A DNA stretch of 58,577 nt from contig NZ_LZLQ01000078.1 in NCBI RefSeq assembly GCF_001673315.1, positions 1-58,577 of the forward strand, given 5' to 3'. Positions 23,564 to 32,218 of the stretch are shown piece after piece. The position numbers and the translations under genes were made by a program. The notes under the pieces were generated by a model, which saw nothing but the letters and a program-made list of their open reading frames with translations, made no database searches and was not told the origin of the DNA. The stretch comes from Mycobacterium asiaticum (GTDB taxonomy: Bacteria; Actinomycetota; Actinomycetes; Mycobacteriales; Mycobacteriaceae). Numbering within the stretch: the stretch's first letter is position 1; each line of letters starts with the position of its first letter.

Positions 23564-24577
23564 CTAAGCGTTGAGTTTGACCATCAGCTTGCCGACGTTT
23601 TTTCCGTCAAACAGCATGTTGATCGCGGTCGGCAATTGCTCGAAGCCCTCGACGACCGTCTCCAGCGGCGTCAACCGACCCTCGGCGATCAAACCGCCGA
23701 TCTCGCTGATCGCCTCCGGAATACGGCCGAGGTGGTCCAGCACGATGAACCCCTGCAGCGTCGCGCGTTGGACGAGCAGGTTGGCGAAGGCGCGCGGCCC
23801 GGGCGGAGGCTCGGCGTCGTTGTAGCCAGAGATCAAGCCGCACAACGCAACACGTGCATTGACATTCAGGCGCGCGAAGATCGCGTCCATGATGTCGCCG
23901 CCGACGTTTTCGAAGTCGACGTCGATGCCCTCAGGTGTCGCCGCGGCGAGTTGAGCGGCCCAGTCCGGGGCTTTGTGGTCGACGGCCGCGTCGAAGCCGA
24001 GTTGCTCGGTCAGCAGCGCACACTTCTCGGGGCCGCCGGCGATCCCGACGACGCGGGCGCCGTCGGCCTTGGCGAGCTGGCCGGCGACCGAGCCGACCGC
24101 TCCCGCAGCTGCCGAGATCACCACCGTCTCACCGGGTTTCGGCTTGCCGATGTCCCGGATACCGATCCAGGCGGTGAGCCCTGTCGTTCCCAATGCCCCC
24201 ATGTAGGCACTTGGCGAGACACCGTCGGCGACCTCGACCGGCATCAACATCGTCGCGTCCGACGCGACGACGTATTCCTGCCAGCCCAGTAGACCCTGCA
24301 CTGTCTGGCCGACCGGGTACTTCGAATTCTTCGATGCGATGACCTCGCCGATACCGCCGCCTCGCATGACTTCCCCGATCTGCACCGGCGGCAGATAGGA
24401 AGGGACGTCGTTGATCCAGGCCCGGTTGGTCGGGTCGAGGGAGATCCAGTCGACGCGGACCAGTGCCTCACCGTCGGCGATGTCGGGTATGGGTTGCTCA
24501 CTGAGTTCGAAGGTCTCGGGCCCGATGCGCCCAGTCGGGCGTTCGCGCAGCAGGAAACGACGGTTCCGGTCGGCCAT
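23564..24577 (-). CDS. NADP-dependent medium-chain oxidoreductase (MDR, leukotriene B4 reductase-like)
   Basis: A 337-residue quinone oxidoreductase-type MDR lacking structural zinc ligands. It starts MADRNRRFLLRERPTGRIGPETF, carries WISLDPTNRAWINDVPSY, and the nucleotide-binding Rossmann motif is VVISAAAGAVGSVAGQLAK. FENVGGDIMDAIF and GLISGYN are typical of prostaglandin reductase/zinc-free alkenal reductases. It probably reduces alpha,beta-unsaturated carbonyls using NADPH. The ATG at 24577 follows TACCGT by 6 nt (leaderless); the codons to 24595 are upstream of that site. It is divergent from the methyltransferase gene. Confidence 0.88.
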   Translation of the reverse strand: MADRNRRFLLRERPTGRIGPETFELSEQPIPDIADGEALVRVDWISLDPTNRAWINDVPSYLPPVQIGEVMRGGGIGEVIASKNSKYPVGQTVQGLLGWQEYVVASDATMLMPVEVADGVSPSAYMGALGTTGLTAWIGIRDIGKPKPGETVVISAAAGAVGSVAGQLAKADGARVVGIAGGPEKCALLTEQLGFDAAVDHKAPDWAAQLAAATPEGIDVDFENVGGDIMDAIFARLNVNARVALCGLISGYNDAEPPPGPRAFANLLVQRATLQGFIVLDHLGRIPEAISEIGGLIAEGRLTPLETVVEGFEQLPTAINMLFDGKNVGKLMVKLNA

Positions 24578-24583
24578 GAGCGA

Positions 24584-24589
24584 ACGGTA
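24584..24589 (-). promoter_or_regulatory. Candidate -10 for the MDR gene (leaderless)
   Basis: TACCGT on the minus strand lies 6 nt before the ATG at 24577. Confidence 0.45.
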
Positions 24590-24652
24590 CCGCACCTGAT
24601 ATCAGCGCGAGAGGCTCCGATCGCGACCCGCAGTGTTGTCGCCGACGGGTGC

Positions 24653-24658
24653 TATAAC
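24653..24658 (+). promoter_or_regulatory. Candidate -10 for the methyltransferase gene (leaderless)
   Basis: TATAAC lies 6 nt before the ATG at 24665, in the 87-bp gap to the divergent MDR gene. Confidence 0.5.
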
Positions 24659-24664
24659 GCACGC

Positions 24665-25510
24665 ATGTCGGGCACTGATCACGTCATCACTCACGTCTCC
24701 GATACCGCTCGGTGGACGGCGGTGCACCGGGCCACCGAATCTGCCCGCCCTGATGCCTTGTTCGATGACCCACTCGCCGAGCGTCTCGCAGGTGAGCAGG
24801 GCCACGCGATCGTCGCCCGCGTTCCGCGCTCGACCCGCAACGGGTGGTGGCTAGTCGCGCGCACCAAGCTCATCGACGACGCCATTCTTCGAGCTATCGC
24901 TGACGGTTGCGACCGGGTACTGAACCTCGCCGCAGGTCTGGATACCCGCCCTTACCGCCTGCCCTTGCCCGCCGAACTCACCTGGGTGGAAGCTGACTTG
25001 CCGCCACTGCTGGCGGAAAAGACGCAACTTCTCGCTGACCAGGCCCCGCGGTGCCGGCTGACGCGCAACGCCGTCGACCTCGCCGATGCGGACGCGCGCG
25101 ACGCCTTCTTCGAAGAAGCGCTCGACGGGGCCACGAAGGCGCTGGTGCTCACTGAAGGTCTGTTGATGTATCTCGACGAACGCGACGTGGTCGCGCTTTC
25201 AGCGGCAATCAAACGACCCGAAGTGGCTTGGTGGATGCTCGACTTCGCCGGTCCGGGGTTGAAGAAAATGATGAACAGGAAGATGGCCGGCATGTTGCAG
25301 AATGCGCCGTTTCGTTTTGCGCCCGACAACGGCTTGGCGTTTTTCGAACATCTCGGATGGCGCGTTGCGCAGGCCGAGTCGCTGCTGGTCGCGGCCCGCC
25401 GATTCCGCCGTCTGCCACTGCCGATGCGGGCGGCGGCCCTGCTGCCTCAGCCCGATCCGCGACGCCCCGGCCGCAGGCCGTGGAGCGCGGTGACTCTGCT
25501 GACTCGGTGA
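24665..25510 (+). CDS. SAM-dependent methyltransferase, TIGR00027/PPM family
   Basis: A 281-residue protein of the leucine carboxyl-methyltransferase-like family that is greatly expanded in mycobacteria. Diagnostic are the N-terminal VSDTARWTAVHRATES, the SAM loop LNLAAGLDTRPYRL and VLTEGLLMYLDE. The family is about 300 residues long, so this is full length. The methyl acceptor is not known for most members. The ATG at 24665 is leaderless-type. The gene stands alone, divergent from the MDR gene. Confidence 0.9.
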   Translation: MSGTDHVITHVSDTARWTAVHRATESARPDALFDDPLAERLAGEQGHAIVARVPRSTRNGWWLVARTKLIDDAILRAIADGCDRVLNLAAGLDTRPYRLPLPAELTWVEADLPPLLAEKTQLLADQAPRCRLTRNAVDLADADARDAFFEEALDGATKALVLTEGLLMYLDERDVVALSAAIKRPEVAWWMLDFAGPGLKKMMNRKMAGMLQNAPFRFAPDNGLAFFEHLGWRVAQAESLLVAARRFRRLPLPMRAAALLPQPDPRRPGRRPWSAVTLLTR

Positions 25511-25573
25511 TCGTGCCCCGCATATCGGGCCGGGATCATCGTTGGGTAACGAATTCACGGCAAATTCTCATCT

Positions 25574-25642
25574 TGAGACACGGTTAGGTCTCAGCTTTGC
25601 TGGGCATCCTCAGTTACACAGCTTAGAACCACACGGTTGTGG
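25574..25642 (+). promoter_or_regulatory. Two small inverted repeats in the leader of the 68-residue gene
   Basis: TGAGAC-(8 nt)-GTCTCA (25574-25593) and CCACA-CGGT-TGTGG (25629-25642) lie in the 167-bp region before the small basic protein gene. They could fold as hairpins in a 5' leader or act as operators. The transcription start is unknown. Confidence 0.35.
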
Positions 25643-25677
25643 CCTTCGTTATTCAAATCTGAGAGGAGTTGACAATC

Positions 25678-25884
25678 GTGGCGAATTCTTCAGAGGCGAA
25701 GGTAATTTACCTGCAATCCCATCCTCGGTGGGCTGCCGCCCAGCGCCGCGAACGCCAACTTCACGAGGCGATGCGCAGGCATCCCGCACATATCGGCAGG
25801 CAGCGCGCCGCTGCGGCGGGCGACACTGTGCCCGGTCGCGACCGCGGCTTCGGTCTGTACTCGACCGGAGATACGCCGGCCTAG
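25678..25884 (+). CDS. Small basic protein of unknown function
   Basis: A 68-residue protein from GTG 25678, nine bases after AGGAG (25664-25668). The TTG at 25669 abuts the Shine-Dalgarno and is rejected. The sequence is rich in Arg, His and Ala (HPRWAAAQRRERQLHEAMRR) with a likely amphipathic helix, and ends in a Gly-containing tail. It has no signal peptide or membrane segment. Its stop lies 15 bp from the stop of the convergent GH16 gene. The strong RBS is the main support; no family was recognised. Confidence 0.62.
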   Translation: MANSSEAKVIYLQSHPRWAAAQRRERQLHEAMRRHPAHIGRQRAAAAGDTVPGRDRGFGLYSTGDTPA

Positions 25885-25899
25885 CGCTTTTCCCACTCG

Positions 25900-26709
25900 C
25901 TACCAGACCCGCACGTAGTCGACCAGCATCTGCGCGGGGTAGGTGCCGGGTCCGGGATCACCACCGCCGGAACCGGCAACGGCGAGATTCAAGATCGGGA
26001 AAAGCTGGTAGCCGGGGTTGTTGAACGGCCAATCCGCCAGCGAATTCGCCGGAACGTTGAAGTAGGGCTGCGCCCCGTCTGTGTAGTCCTGCCAGAACCG
26101 CATCCCGGCGTCGTCCCATTGGACTCGCCAGGTGTGCCACGCACTGTCCAGCGCGAGGTTGTGCGTCTTCCATTCCGAGCCGTTGGCCTTCGCGTGCACG
26201 GTGGTCGCCGCGGGCCACTTGCCGTTGCCGTACCACTCGACGATGTCGATCTCACCCTGCGCGTCACTGGACAACCACCATGCGGGCCAGCACCCGGCGG
26301 TAAGACAGTCCAGCTTGATGCGCGCTTCCCAGGTGTGGCCGATGCCCCCTTGCCACGGGCTGAAGATCTTGCCGCCGTAGAAGGTATTGCCGTCCTTTGC
26401 CGCGCGGATGACCAGATTCGAGTTGCCGTCCACGAAAACGTTCTGGCGGTCGTCGCGGTACTGGCCGACGTGCTCGGGTAGCTCCCAGTACGTCGGGTCC
26501 TTGATGGTCTCGCGGGCTTTCGACACCGTCCATTTGGACGGGTCCGGTGCCGAGCCGGCCGGCCCGTCGAATTCGTCGTGGAAGATGTACGGTCCCGATG
26601 CGCCGCTGGGCGCCGCTGAAACCTTCGGTGCGGGGGCCGCGGCCAGGGCGGCAGCCCCGGTCATCAGCCCCGTCAACATGAGCATGCGACGACGATCCAT
26701 TTCAGGCAT
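25900..26709 (-). CDS. Secreted GH16 beta-glucanase (Rv0315-like), Tat signal
   Basis: A 269-residue family 16 glycoside hydrolase. The catalytic motif is GEIDIVEWYG (ExDxxE, two Glu as nucleophile and acid/base). FHDEFDGPAG and PDPSKWTV at the start and NLAVAGSGGGDPG and DYVRVW at the end are shared with M. tuberculosis Rv0315, described as a beta-1,3-glucanase-like antigen. The N-terminus MDRRRMLMLTGLMTGAAAL carries a twin-arginine signal, so the protein is exported folded. The ATG at 26709 (MPEMDRRR) is preferred to the TTG at 26715. Its target may be a host or fungal glucan or the bacterium's own envelope. Confidence 0.92.
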   Translation of the reverse strand: MPEMDRRRMLMLTGLMTGAAALAAAPAPKVSAAPSGASGPYIFHDEFDGPAGSAPDPSKWTVSKARETIKDPTYWELPEHVGQYRDDRQNVFVDGNSNLVIRAAKDGNTFYGGKIFSPWQGGIGHTWEARIKLDCLTAGCWPAWWLSSDAQGEIDIVEWYGNGKWPAATTVHAKANGSEWKTHNLALDSAWHTWRVQWDDAGMRFWQDYTDGAQPYFNVPANSLADWPFNNPGYQLFPILNLAVAGSGGGDPGPGTYPAQMLVDYVRVW

Positions 26710-26773
26710 TAGCAAGCGACCATAGCAGTCACGCCGGAAGCGATGGAAATTCGCGAGCTCGACTCGACCGGCG

Positions 26774-27961
26774 CTAACCGGCCGCCGGCGGTCGCGTCAT
26801 GAAGGTCAACCGGTGCCCGTAGGCGGGATTTCTACGACCGTTGCCGGCGTTGACGAATTGCCCGAATGGCGGGGCGACCGGCATATTGCCGGCGGCGGCA
26901 CCTTCCGCGGCGGCCGGGATCGAACTGACGTTACTGACGGCGGTGGCTCCGGGTCCGGCCGCGGCATTCGCCGAGGTCCAGCTTGCGGGGACCGACAACC
27001 CGCCGATCGGCACCCCGCGTCCCACACCGGCTGCCACGCTGCCGACCTTCGTACCGAGGTGGCCGGCCGCCGATCCCGCGGCCTGCGCCGCACCCGCAGC
27101 CGCCTTTGCGGTCGGCGCCATGTTGTTCATGAAAGTGGTGATGGCGACGGCACCACTGCTGACTCGACCGAAGCCCTGGCCGGACTGGAACACCGCCACG
27201 ATCGACGAGATATATGGCGAGATGTACTTGCTGTACAGCCGCGTGATGTCGTTCAGCGGCGTGTTGGCCGTCAGCCACTGGTCGATCGCCGGACCGTTGA
27301 TCGGCGACGACAGGGTGTCGAGCACGTCGGCCACCCGGGTGTTCACCTGTCCGGTGACATTCATGACGTTGCCGAGGCCGTCGTTGTACTGCGACTTCAA
27401 CACCGCCGTCGCCTGGTCGATCGCGGCGTACGGATCCGCCACGTCGGACGGCTCCGGGAGCTCGACCAACTCGGTCGCGGCTGCTGAGTTGCCGGCATAG
27501 GCGTACATCGCCGCAGCGTCCTGGGCCCAGAATTCGGCGTACTGGGCCTCGGTCGCCGCTATTGCCGGGGTGTTCTGGCCCAGGAAGTTTGTCGCGACCA
27601 GCATCGCCAGCAGTGCGCGGTTAGCCTCGATCGCTGGCGGCGGAACCGTTGCCCCAAACGCGGCCTCGTAGGCGGCAACGGCCGCGAACGCCTGGCTCGC
27701 GGTCTGCTCAGCCTCCACAGCGGCGTCGTCCAGCCAGGTGATGAACGGCGTTACGGCGGCGAGCAGTGATGCCGACGAGGGCCCCAGCCACGGGCCACTG
27801 GTCAGCTCGGTGACCACCGCACGGTGGCCGGACGCCGCAGCTTGCAGGTCAGCGGCCAGTCCGCTCCACGCTGCCGCGGCAGCCAGCAACGGACTCGATC
27901 CGGGACCGGCGTACATCCGCCCGGAATTGATCTCGGGCGGCAACAAGCCGTAGTCAACCAT
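26774..27961 (-). CDS. PPE family protein, SVP subfamily
   Basis: A 395-residue PPE protein beginning MVDYGLLPPEINSGRMYAGP, with WSGLAADLQAAASGHR and LVATNFLGQN in the PPE domain. The middle is helical. The SVP signature GGLSVPASW lies near residue 320 and the C-terminus has a PPFGQFVN motif. It is the last gene of a PE-PPE-PPE set on the minus strand, 52 bp after its paralogue, which shares its whole layout and most motifs, so one arose from the other by tandem duplication. PPE-SVP proteins are usually ESX-5 substrates. Confidence 0.95.
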   Translation of the reverse strand: MVDYGLLPPEINSGRMYAGPGSSPLLAAAAAWSGLAADLQAAASGHRAVVTELTSGPWLGPSSASLLAAVTPFITWLDDAAVEAEQTASQAFAAVAAYEAAFGATVPPPAIEANRALLAMLVATNFLGQNTPAIAATEAQYAEFWAQDAAAMYAYAGNSAAATELVELPEPSDVADPYAAIDQATAVLKSQYNDGLGNVMNVTGQVNTRVADVLDTLSSPINGPAIDQWLTANTPLNDITRLYSKYISPYISSIVAVFQSGQGFGRVSSGAVAITTFMNNMAPTAKAAAGAAQAAGSAAGHLGTKVGSVAAGVGRGVPIGGLSVPASWTSANAAAGPGATAVSNVSSIPAAAEGAAAGNMPVAPPFGQFVNAGNGRRNPAYGHRLTFMTRPPAAG

Positions 27962-28013
27962 TGCTTTCCCCTCGTGTTGACGTCAGCCAACAGCCCCTGC
28001 GGTGGTCCGGCCC

Positions 28014-29198
28014 TCAGCCGGCGGCCGGTGGCTTCGCCATGACGGAAGGCTTGAAACCGTAGGTCGGTTGATTGCGGCCGTAGCCGCCGTTGACGAACTG
28101 CCCGAAGGGCGGAGCCATCGGGAAGCTGTTCCCTTCCGCCGCAGCCGGTATCGCCGAAGCGATACCGGGATTCGTGGTGGCCTGCCACGGGACCCAGTGG
28201 GAGGGAACGGAGAGGCCGCCGATCGGCACCGCCTTGCCCAGACCCGCTGCCACGCTGCCGACCTTGGATGCCACACCGCCCGCGGCCGACCCGGCAGCCT
28301 GTGCCGCGGCCCCGGCCGCCGAAGCCGCACCCTCGGCCGCCTTGGCCGCCGACGCGGCGGGTTTGGCGAAGTTGGCCATGGCGGTAAGGCCGTTACTGAC
28401 CTGCCCGAATGACTGCGTCGACTGGATCATCGCCGCAAGCGAGTTCACGTACGGCGAGAGGTACTTGCTGTACAGCGAGACCACGTCATCCAAGGGGGTG
28501 TTGGCCATCAGGAACTGGTCGATCGCGGAGCCGTTGATCGGCGTCGACAGCGTCTTCAGCACGTCACTGACCCTCGGATTGATCTGCGACATAACGTTAT
28601 TGATGTTGGTGTAGACGCTGTTGTACTGGGCCTTGACGACCGCAATGCCCTGGTCGGCCACTCCCAGCGGGTCCGCCACTTCGGCCGGGGCGGGCAATTC
28701 CGCCAACTGGGCAGCTGACGCCGACCGGCTGGCGTAGGTATACATCGCGCCGGAGTCCTGAGCCCAGAATTCGGCGTACTGCGCCTCGAGTTGCGCGATC
28801 GCCGCACTGTTCTGACCCAGCAGGTTCGTGGTCACGAGCTCCTGCAACTGGGCACGGTTAGCAGCAATCAACGGCGGCGGGACGCTGGCCGCGAACGCCG
28901 CCTCGTAGGCGGCCACGGCCGCGCTGGCCTGGCTGGCTGCCTCGCCGGCTTGCTCGGCACTGGTCTCCAGCCAGGTGATGAACGGACTCACGCTCGCCAG
29001 CAGCTTCGCCGACGCCGGCCCCAGCCACGGCCCGCTGGTCAAGGCGGTGACCACCGCGCGGTGACCTGACGCCGCGGCTTGTAGGTCAGCGGCCAATCCA
29101 CTCCAGGCGGTGGCAGCCGACAATAGCGATCCCGCACCCGGACCGGCGTAAATGCGCCCGGAATTGATCTCGGGTGGCAGCAGGGCGTAGTCGACCAT
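28014..29198 (-). CDS. PPE family protein, SVP subfamily (tandem paralogue)
   Basis: A 394-residue PPE protein, MVDYALLPPEINSGRIYAGPG onward, with GPWLGPASAKLLASVSPF, LLGQNSAAIAQLEAQY and the signature GGLSVPSHW. Repeated KAAEGAASAAGAAAQAAG sequence precedes the signature. It is colinear with the neighbouring PPE gene over its full length. It follows the PE gene after 30 bp, so both PPE proteins are probably translated from the PE promoter. Either could pair with that PE protein as a secreted heterodimer. Confidence 0.95.
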   Translation of the reverse strand: MVDYALLPPEINSGRIYAGPGAGSLLSAATAWSGLAADLQAAASGHRAVVTALTSGPWLGPASAKLLASVSPFITWLETSAEQAGEAASQASAAVAAYEAAFAASVPPPLIAANRAQLQELVTTNLLGQNSAAIAQLEAQYAEFWAQDSGAMYTYASRSASAAQLAELPAPAEVADPLGVADQGIAVVKAQYNSVYTNINNVMSQINPRVSDVLKTLSTPINGSAIDQFLMANTPLDDVVSLYSKYLSPYVNSLAAMIQSTQSFGQVSNGLTAMANFAKPAASAAKAAEGAASAAGAAAQAAGSAAGGVASKVGSVAAGLGKAVPIGGLSVPSHWVPWQATTNPGIASAIPAAAEGNSFPMAPPFGQFVNGGYGRNQPTYGFKPSVMAKPPAAG

Positions 29199-29228
29199 TG
29201 CTCTTTATCCCCTAATCCGGTGGTGCGC

Positions 29229-29528
29229 TCAGTGGGCAGCCGCGGCGTTGGCGGCTTCGGTCTCCGCATAGGAACCCGCGCTGGTCGCCAGCGTGGCCGT
29301 CAGCGCCGCTTGGATCTGGGCCGCCCGCGCGTGAAGTTCCTGGAAGCGCGCGGCATGGGTGGCGAACTGCGCTGCGGTCAGGATCGAAACCTCGTCAGCG
29401 GCCGCAGGAACGACACCCGTCGTAGGCCCGGCCGCGGCCGCGTTGCCGACCGTCAGGGCGGCACCAAGTGACCGCAGGTTGCTCGCGGCCGCGGCAAGGT
29501 GCTCTGGATATGTGCGGACGAAAGACAT
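29229..29528 (-). CDS. PE family protein (PE domain only)
   Basis: A 99-residue PE protein, MSFVRTYPEHLAAAASNLRS, with the VVPAAADEVSILTAAQFATHA hairpin and the YxxxE secretion signal in SYAETE near the end. There is no extra domain. The ATG at 29528 has GGAGGA upstream. PE proteins pair with PPE partners through helix packing and are exported by type VII systems; the two downstream PPE-SVP genes are the natural partners. The upstream 327 bp hold the promoter. Confidence 0.96.
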   Translation of the reverse strand: MSFVRTYPEHLAAAASNLRSLGAALTVGNAAAAGPTTGVVPAAADEVSILTAAQFATHAARFQELHARAAQIQAALTATLATSAGSYAETEAANAAAAH

Positions 29529-29855
29529 ATGGTTCCTCCAACGAGCGGCTGGGACGTGCGCTCGGCTCAAACACTTCGATGTGTTGCCGTTGTCTTGAAC
29601 GGTATTGACCGTGCATCGGTGCGTTCACGCGCTTGATTCCTCCGAATAGGCTCTGAGCTGGTAATTCGTCAACATTCACCTTGATTTTTTGTCATAGGCA
29701 CTTCATAGGAATTACGCAGAGTCCGGGCAGATCCCCGGCGGATAATCCGGCGCCCCAGCACTGCCGACGGCCGGTGTGCAGCCCGCTTCACCCGGTTGAC
29801 CGAGGCGTGTCAGGTATGTGACCTCATTGCGACGGCGGCAAAGGACGCTGATCTC
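29529..29855. other. Intergenic region with the PE-PPE operon promoter
   Basis: About 330 bp, moderately AT-rich at 29580-29720 (including CTTGATTTTTTGTCATAGG), divergent between the PE gene and a small membrane protein gene. No further gene is convincing. The PE promoter is expected in the AT-rich half. Confidence 0.45.
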
Positions 29856-30119
29856 ATGACGGTGCTGATCGTGGGCTGCGCGCTGGGAATGGCGCTGTGC
29901 ATCGGGTATCAGTGGGGCCGGCGCACCGACCCGCAACCCGTGACCCAGAACGGCCGGAAGGTCTGGAAGATCAGGACAAGCCGAGTGGCTATCGGCAGGC
30001 TCGCTGTGCAGCTGGCCGCCCTGGTGATTTCCCGTCGCATCCACCGCATGCTCTTGGTGCGGGCCCCGCTCCCCGCCGCCCTCGGCGGTTGGGCGGCGCT
30101 GCGGTCGCGGCTCAGATAG
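29856..30119 (+). CDS. Small putative membrane protein
   Basis: An 87-residue protein from ATG 29856 with AAGGA about 10 nt upstream. An N-terminal hydrophobic helix (MTVLIVGCALGMALCIGYQW) is followed by a basic, Arg-rich half (GRKVWKIRTSRVAIGRLAV) with a second weakly hydrophobic stretch. Its stop is directly adjacent to the stop of the convergent cutinase gene. No family was recognised. A longer frame from 29796 exists but lacks an RBS. Confidence 0.6.
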   Translation: MTVLIVGCALGMALCIGYQWGRRTDPQPVTQNGRKVWKIRTSRVAIGRLAVQLAALVISRRIHRMLLVRAPLPAALGGWAALRSRLR

Positions 30120-30815
30120 TCAGAGCTTGCCGGCGACGAAGTCGGCAGCTTGGTTGGCCATGCCCGCATCGACGTAGGCACTGGCCAGGTGCTGCGGCCA
30201 ATTCTCTTTCCAGGTGTTGGGGTCAGCCGGGTTGCACACCGGATCGGCACCGTGACAGAGCTCGATGGTCCGGTCGTTGTAGACCGGGCTGAAGTTGGTG
30301 ATCGGTCCCACCCACTGCATTCCGTTGCCGAACAACGCAACCGCGGCGATGTGCTGGTCGCTGCCGTCAGGTAGCGGGCTGTCGAAGCCGAACGCAGACA
30401 TCGGCACGGCGAGCACCACGTCGGTGACCGCTGCACCCAGCGAGTACCCGCCCAACACGAGACGAGTGTTCGGGCAGCTGTTCACCATGTATTGAACGTG
30501 CCGGCTCATGTCGTTGGCGCCGATATCAACCTCGGTGTCGGCGGGGTACTTCACGGCATAAGTGCTCATGCTCCGCCCCCCGATCTTGGACCGCAGCGAA
30601 CTGATGAAGGCGTTGCCCAGCGTTCCCGGCCCCGCAGACTCGAAACGACCGCGGGCGAAGACGACGTCGACGTCCGAGCAACTCGCGGCCGCCACCCGCC
30701 CCGGCGCACCGGGCGTGCCCGGTGGGAGCGTCACACCGGACAGGAAGAGCACGGCCGCCGGCACGAAGGCGGCGATGCCACGAACAACAAGTTTGCGGGC
30801 GGCGAGAGGATGCAC
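30120..30815 (-). CDS. Secreted cutinase-family esterase (Culp-type)
   Basis: A 231-residue alpha/beta serine esterase with an N-terminal signal peptide (IAAFVPAAVLFLSGVTLPPG). The catalytic Ser sits in LVLGGYSLGAAVTD, the Asp in CHGADPVCNP and the His in WPQHLASAYVDAG. Cys residues at both ends of the fold (SCSDVDVVFARG, NSCPNTR, CHG, VCN) form the usual cutinase disulfides. The GYSLG elbow resembles Cut4/Culp6-type members more than the GYSQG forms. Mycobacterial cutinase-like proteins act on lipid esters, including mycolate esters in Culp6. It lies in the exported cluster next to the L,D-transpeptidase gene. Confidence 0.9.
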   Translation of the reverse strand: MHPLAARKLVVRGIAAFVPAAVLFLSGVTLPPGTPGAPGRVAAASCSDVDVVFARGRFESAGPGTLGNAFISSLRSKIGGRSMSTYAVKYPADTEVDIGANDMSRHVQYMVNSCPNTRLVLGGYSLGAAVTDVVLAVPMSAFGFDSPLPDGSDQHIAAVALFGNGMQWVGPITNFSPVYNDRTIELCHGADPVCNPADPNTWKENWPQHLASAYVDAGMANQAADFVAGKL

Positions 30816-30886
30816 AGCAAGATGGTAGCCATTACCGAGCGCCGCTCACGCGGGGTTGGCAACAAATTTTCATCACTTCAGCGACG

Positions 30887-32143
30887 TCACGGAACCTGCA
30901 GCGCACTGCCTTTGCGCCACTGCTCCCAACTCAACGTCCAGTCGCCGTTCTGCTCGGGCTGCAGGGGTTGTCCACCGCTGTTGCGGACCTCCACAACATC
31001 GCCGGGTACCGAAAAGTCGTAGAACCACTTCGCGTTCTCGCCGTTGAGGTTCAGGCAGCCGTGTGAGGTGTCGGTGTGCCCTTGCGCCCATACCGTCGAG
31101 TCCAGCTGGTGCAGATAGATGCCGTCGATACTGATCCGCGTGGCGTAATTGATCGTTTCCCGATATCCCAGCCGGGAGTTCTTGGGTAGACCGAATGTCG
31201 AGGAGTCCATCACCACCGGGTTGGCCTTGTCCAGCACCGTGTAGACACCCGGTGGTGTCCAGAACGACAGGGTCCGCCCGCCGACCGTCTCGGTTCCGCC
31301 CATACCCATGGACGTGGGCATGGTGCGGACCAGCTTCCCGTTGTCAAAGACGCTGATCAACTTGGTGGCATCGTCGGCGATGGACACGTGGGCGTCGCCG
31401 ATCCGGAACGATACGCGGCTGTCTTCTTGCCCAAAAAGGCCTTCGCCCACCGGAATTCCGTAGATTTTGGCCTCGGCGGTGACGGTGGTGCCCGGTGCGT
31501 AGTACCGCTCCGGCCGCCAGTGGGCATGCTGGTCGTCCATCCAGTACCAGGAGCCCTGCACGGCGGGATCGGTAGTCACCGTCAGGCGCCGCTCGGCGGC
31601 CGCACGGTCGGCGATCGGCTCGTCGAAGTGCGCGACTATGACGGTACCGACGCCGTAGGTGCCGCCCTCGCGCAGCGCAGCCTCCGACGTCGTGGTGAAG
31701 GCTACCTTGGTCTGGTTCGACGGACGCACCGTGGAGAACGACGAAACTTGGGTGTTCTCAACACCATTGGGTCCGCGGCTGATGACGGTGAGGGTGTAGG
31801 TGCGGGCATAGCCCAACGCAGTGGTGGGCTTCCAGACGGTGTTGTCCGGGGTCATCACACCGTCGACAGGTTTGCCGGCGTCGTTGACCATGCGCACCTC
31901 GGCCAGAGTTCCGGTGTCCGCTTTGACCTCTACCTGCGTAACGGGTTGTACGTCGTGCGCATCGGCACCGGGTGTGATGCTGACCTGGGCGGGACCAGCG
32001 GCGGTGTGTGACGCGTCGGTACAACGGCCCTGCGCGCACCGCAGGTGGGACGCGAGTTGAACCGCGCCGATCACGCCGATCAGGACGAGCAGACACAACA
32101 GAAGTTGGCGGCGGCGGCCCTGAAGGAACGAATTGGTTTTCAT
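30887..32143 (-). CDS. L,D-transpeptidase (YkuD), LdtMt2/LdtMt5-like
   Basis: A 418-residue membrane-anchored enzyme. The ATG at 32143 starts MKTNSFLQGRRRQ, followed by a transmembrane helix LLLCLLVLIGVIGAVQLASH. Two immunoglobulin-like domains follow (VKADTGTLAEVRMVND...YARTYTLTV and a second region), then the YkuD domain with SHGCLN, Cys363 as nucleophile and His residues in LHQLDSTVW and SHG. The enzyme makes 3-3 crosslinks in peptidoglycan and is carbapenem-sensitive as a family. The C-terminus (GDWTLSWEQW) lies 55 residues after the Cys as in LdtMt2, whereas GYRETINYATRIS-type blocks recall LdtMt5. A paralogue cannot be named. Confidence 0.92.
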   Translation of the reverse strand: MKTNSFLQGRRRQLLLCLLVLIGVIGAVQLASHLRCAQGRCTDASHTAAGPAQVSITPGADAHDVQPVTQVEVKADTGTLAEVRMVNDAGKPVDGVMTPDNTVWKPTTALGYARTYTLTVISRGPNGVENTQVSSFSTVRPSNQTKVAFTTTSEAALREGGTYGVGTVIVAHFDEPIADRAAAERRLTVTTDPAVQGSWYWMDDQHAHWRPERYYAPGTTVTAEAKIYGIPVGEGLFGQEDSRVSFRIGDAHVSIADDATKLISVFDNGKLVRTMPTSMGMGGTETVGGRTLSFWTPPGVYTVLDKANPVVMDSSTFGLPKNSRLGYRETINYATRISIDGIYLHQLDSTVWAQGHTDTSHGCLNLNGENAKWFYDFSVPGDVVEVRNSGGQPLQPEQNGDWTLSWEQWRKGSALQVP

Positions 32144-32218
32144 CACGGCGTTAGGTAGCCCTCCACCCGCGCTTCGAAACAGTTGCATTACTCACCCGAT
32201 CGGGGGCGATCATGACGT

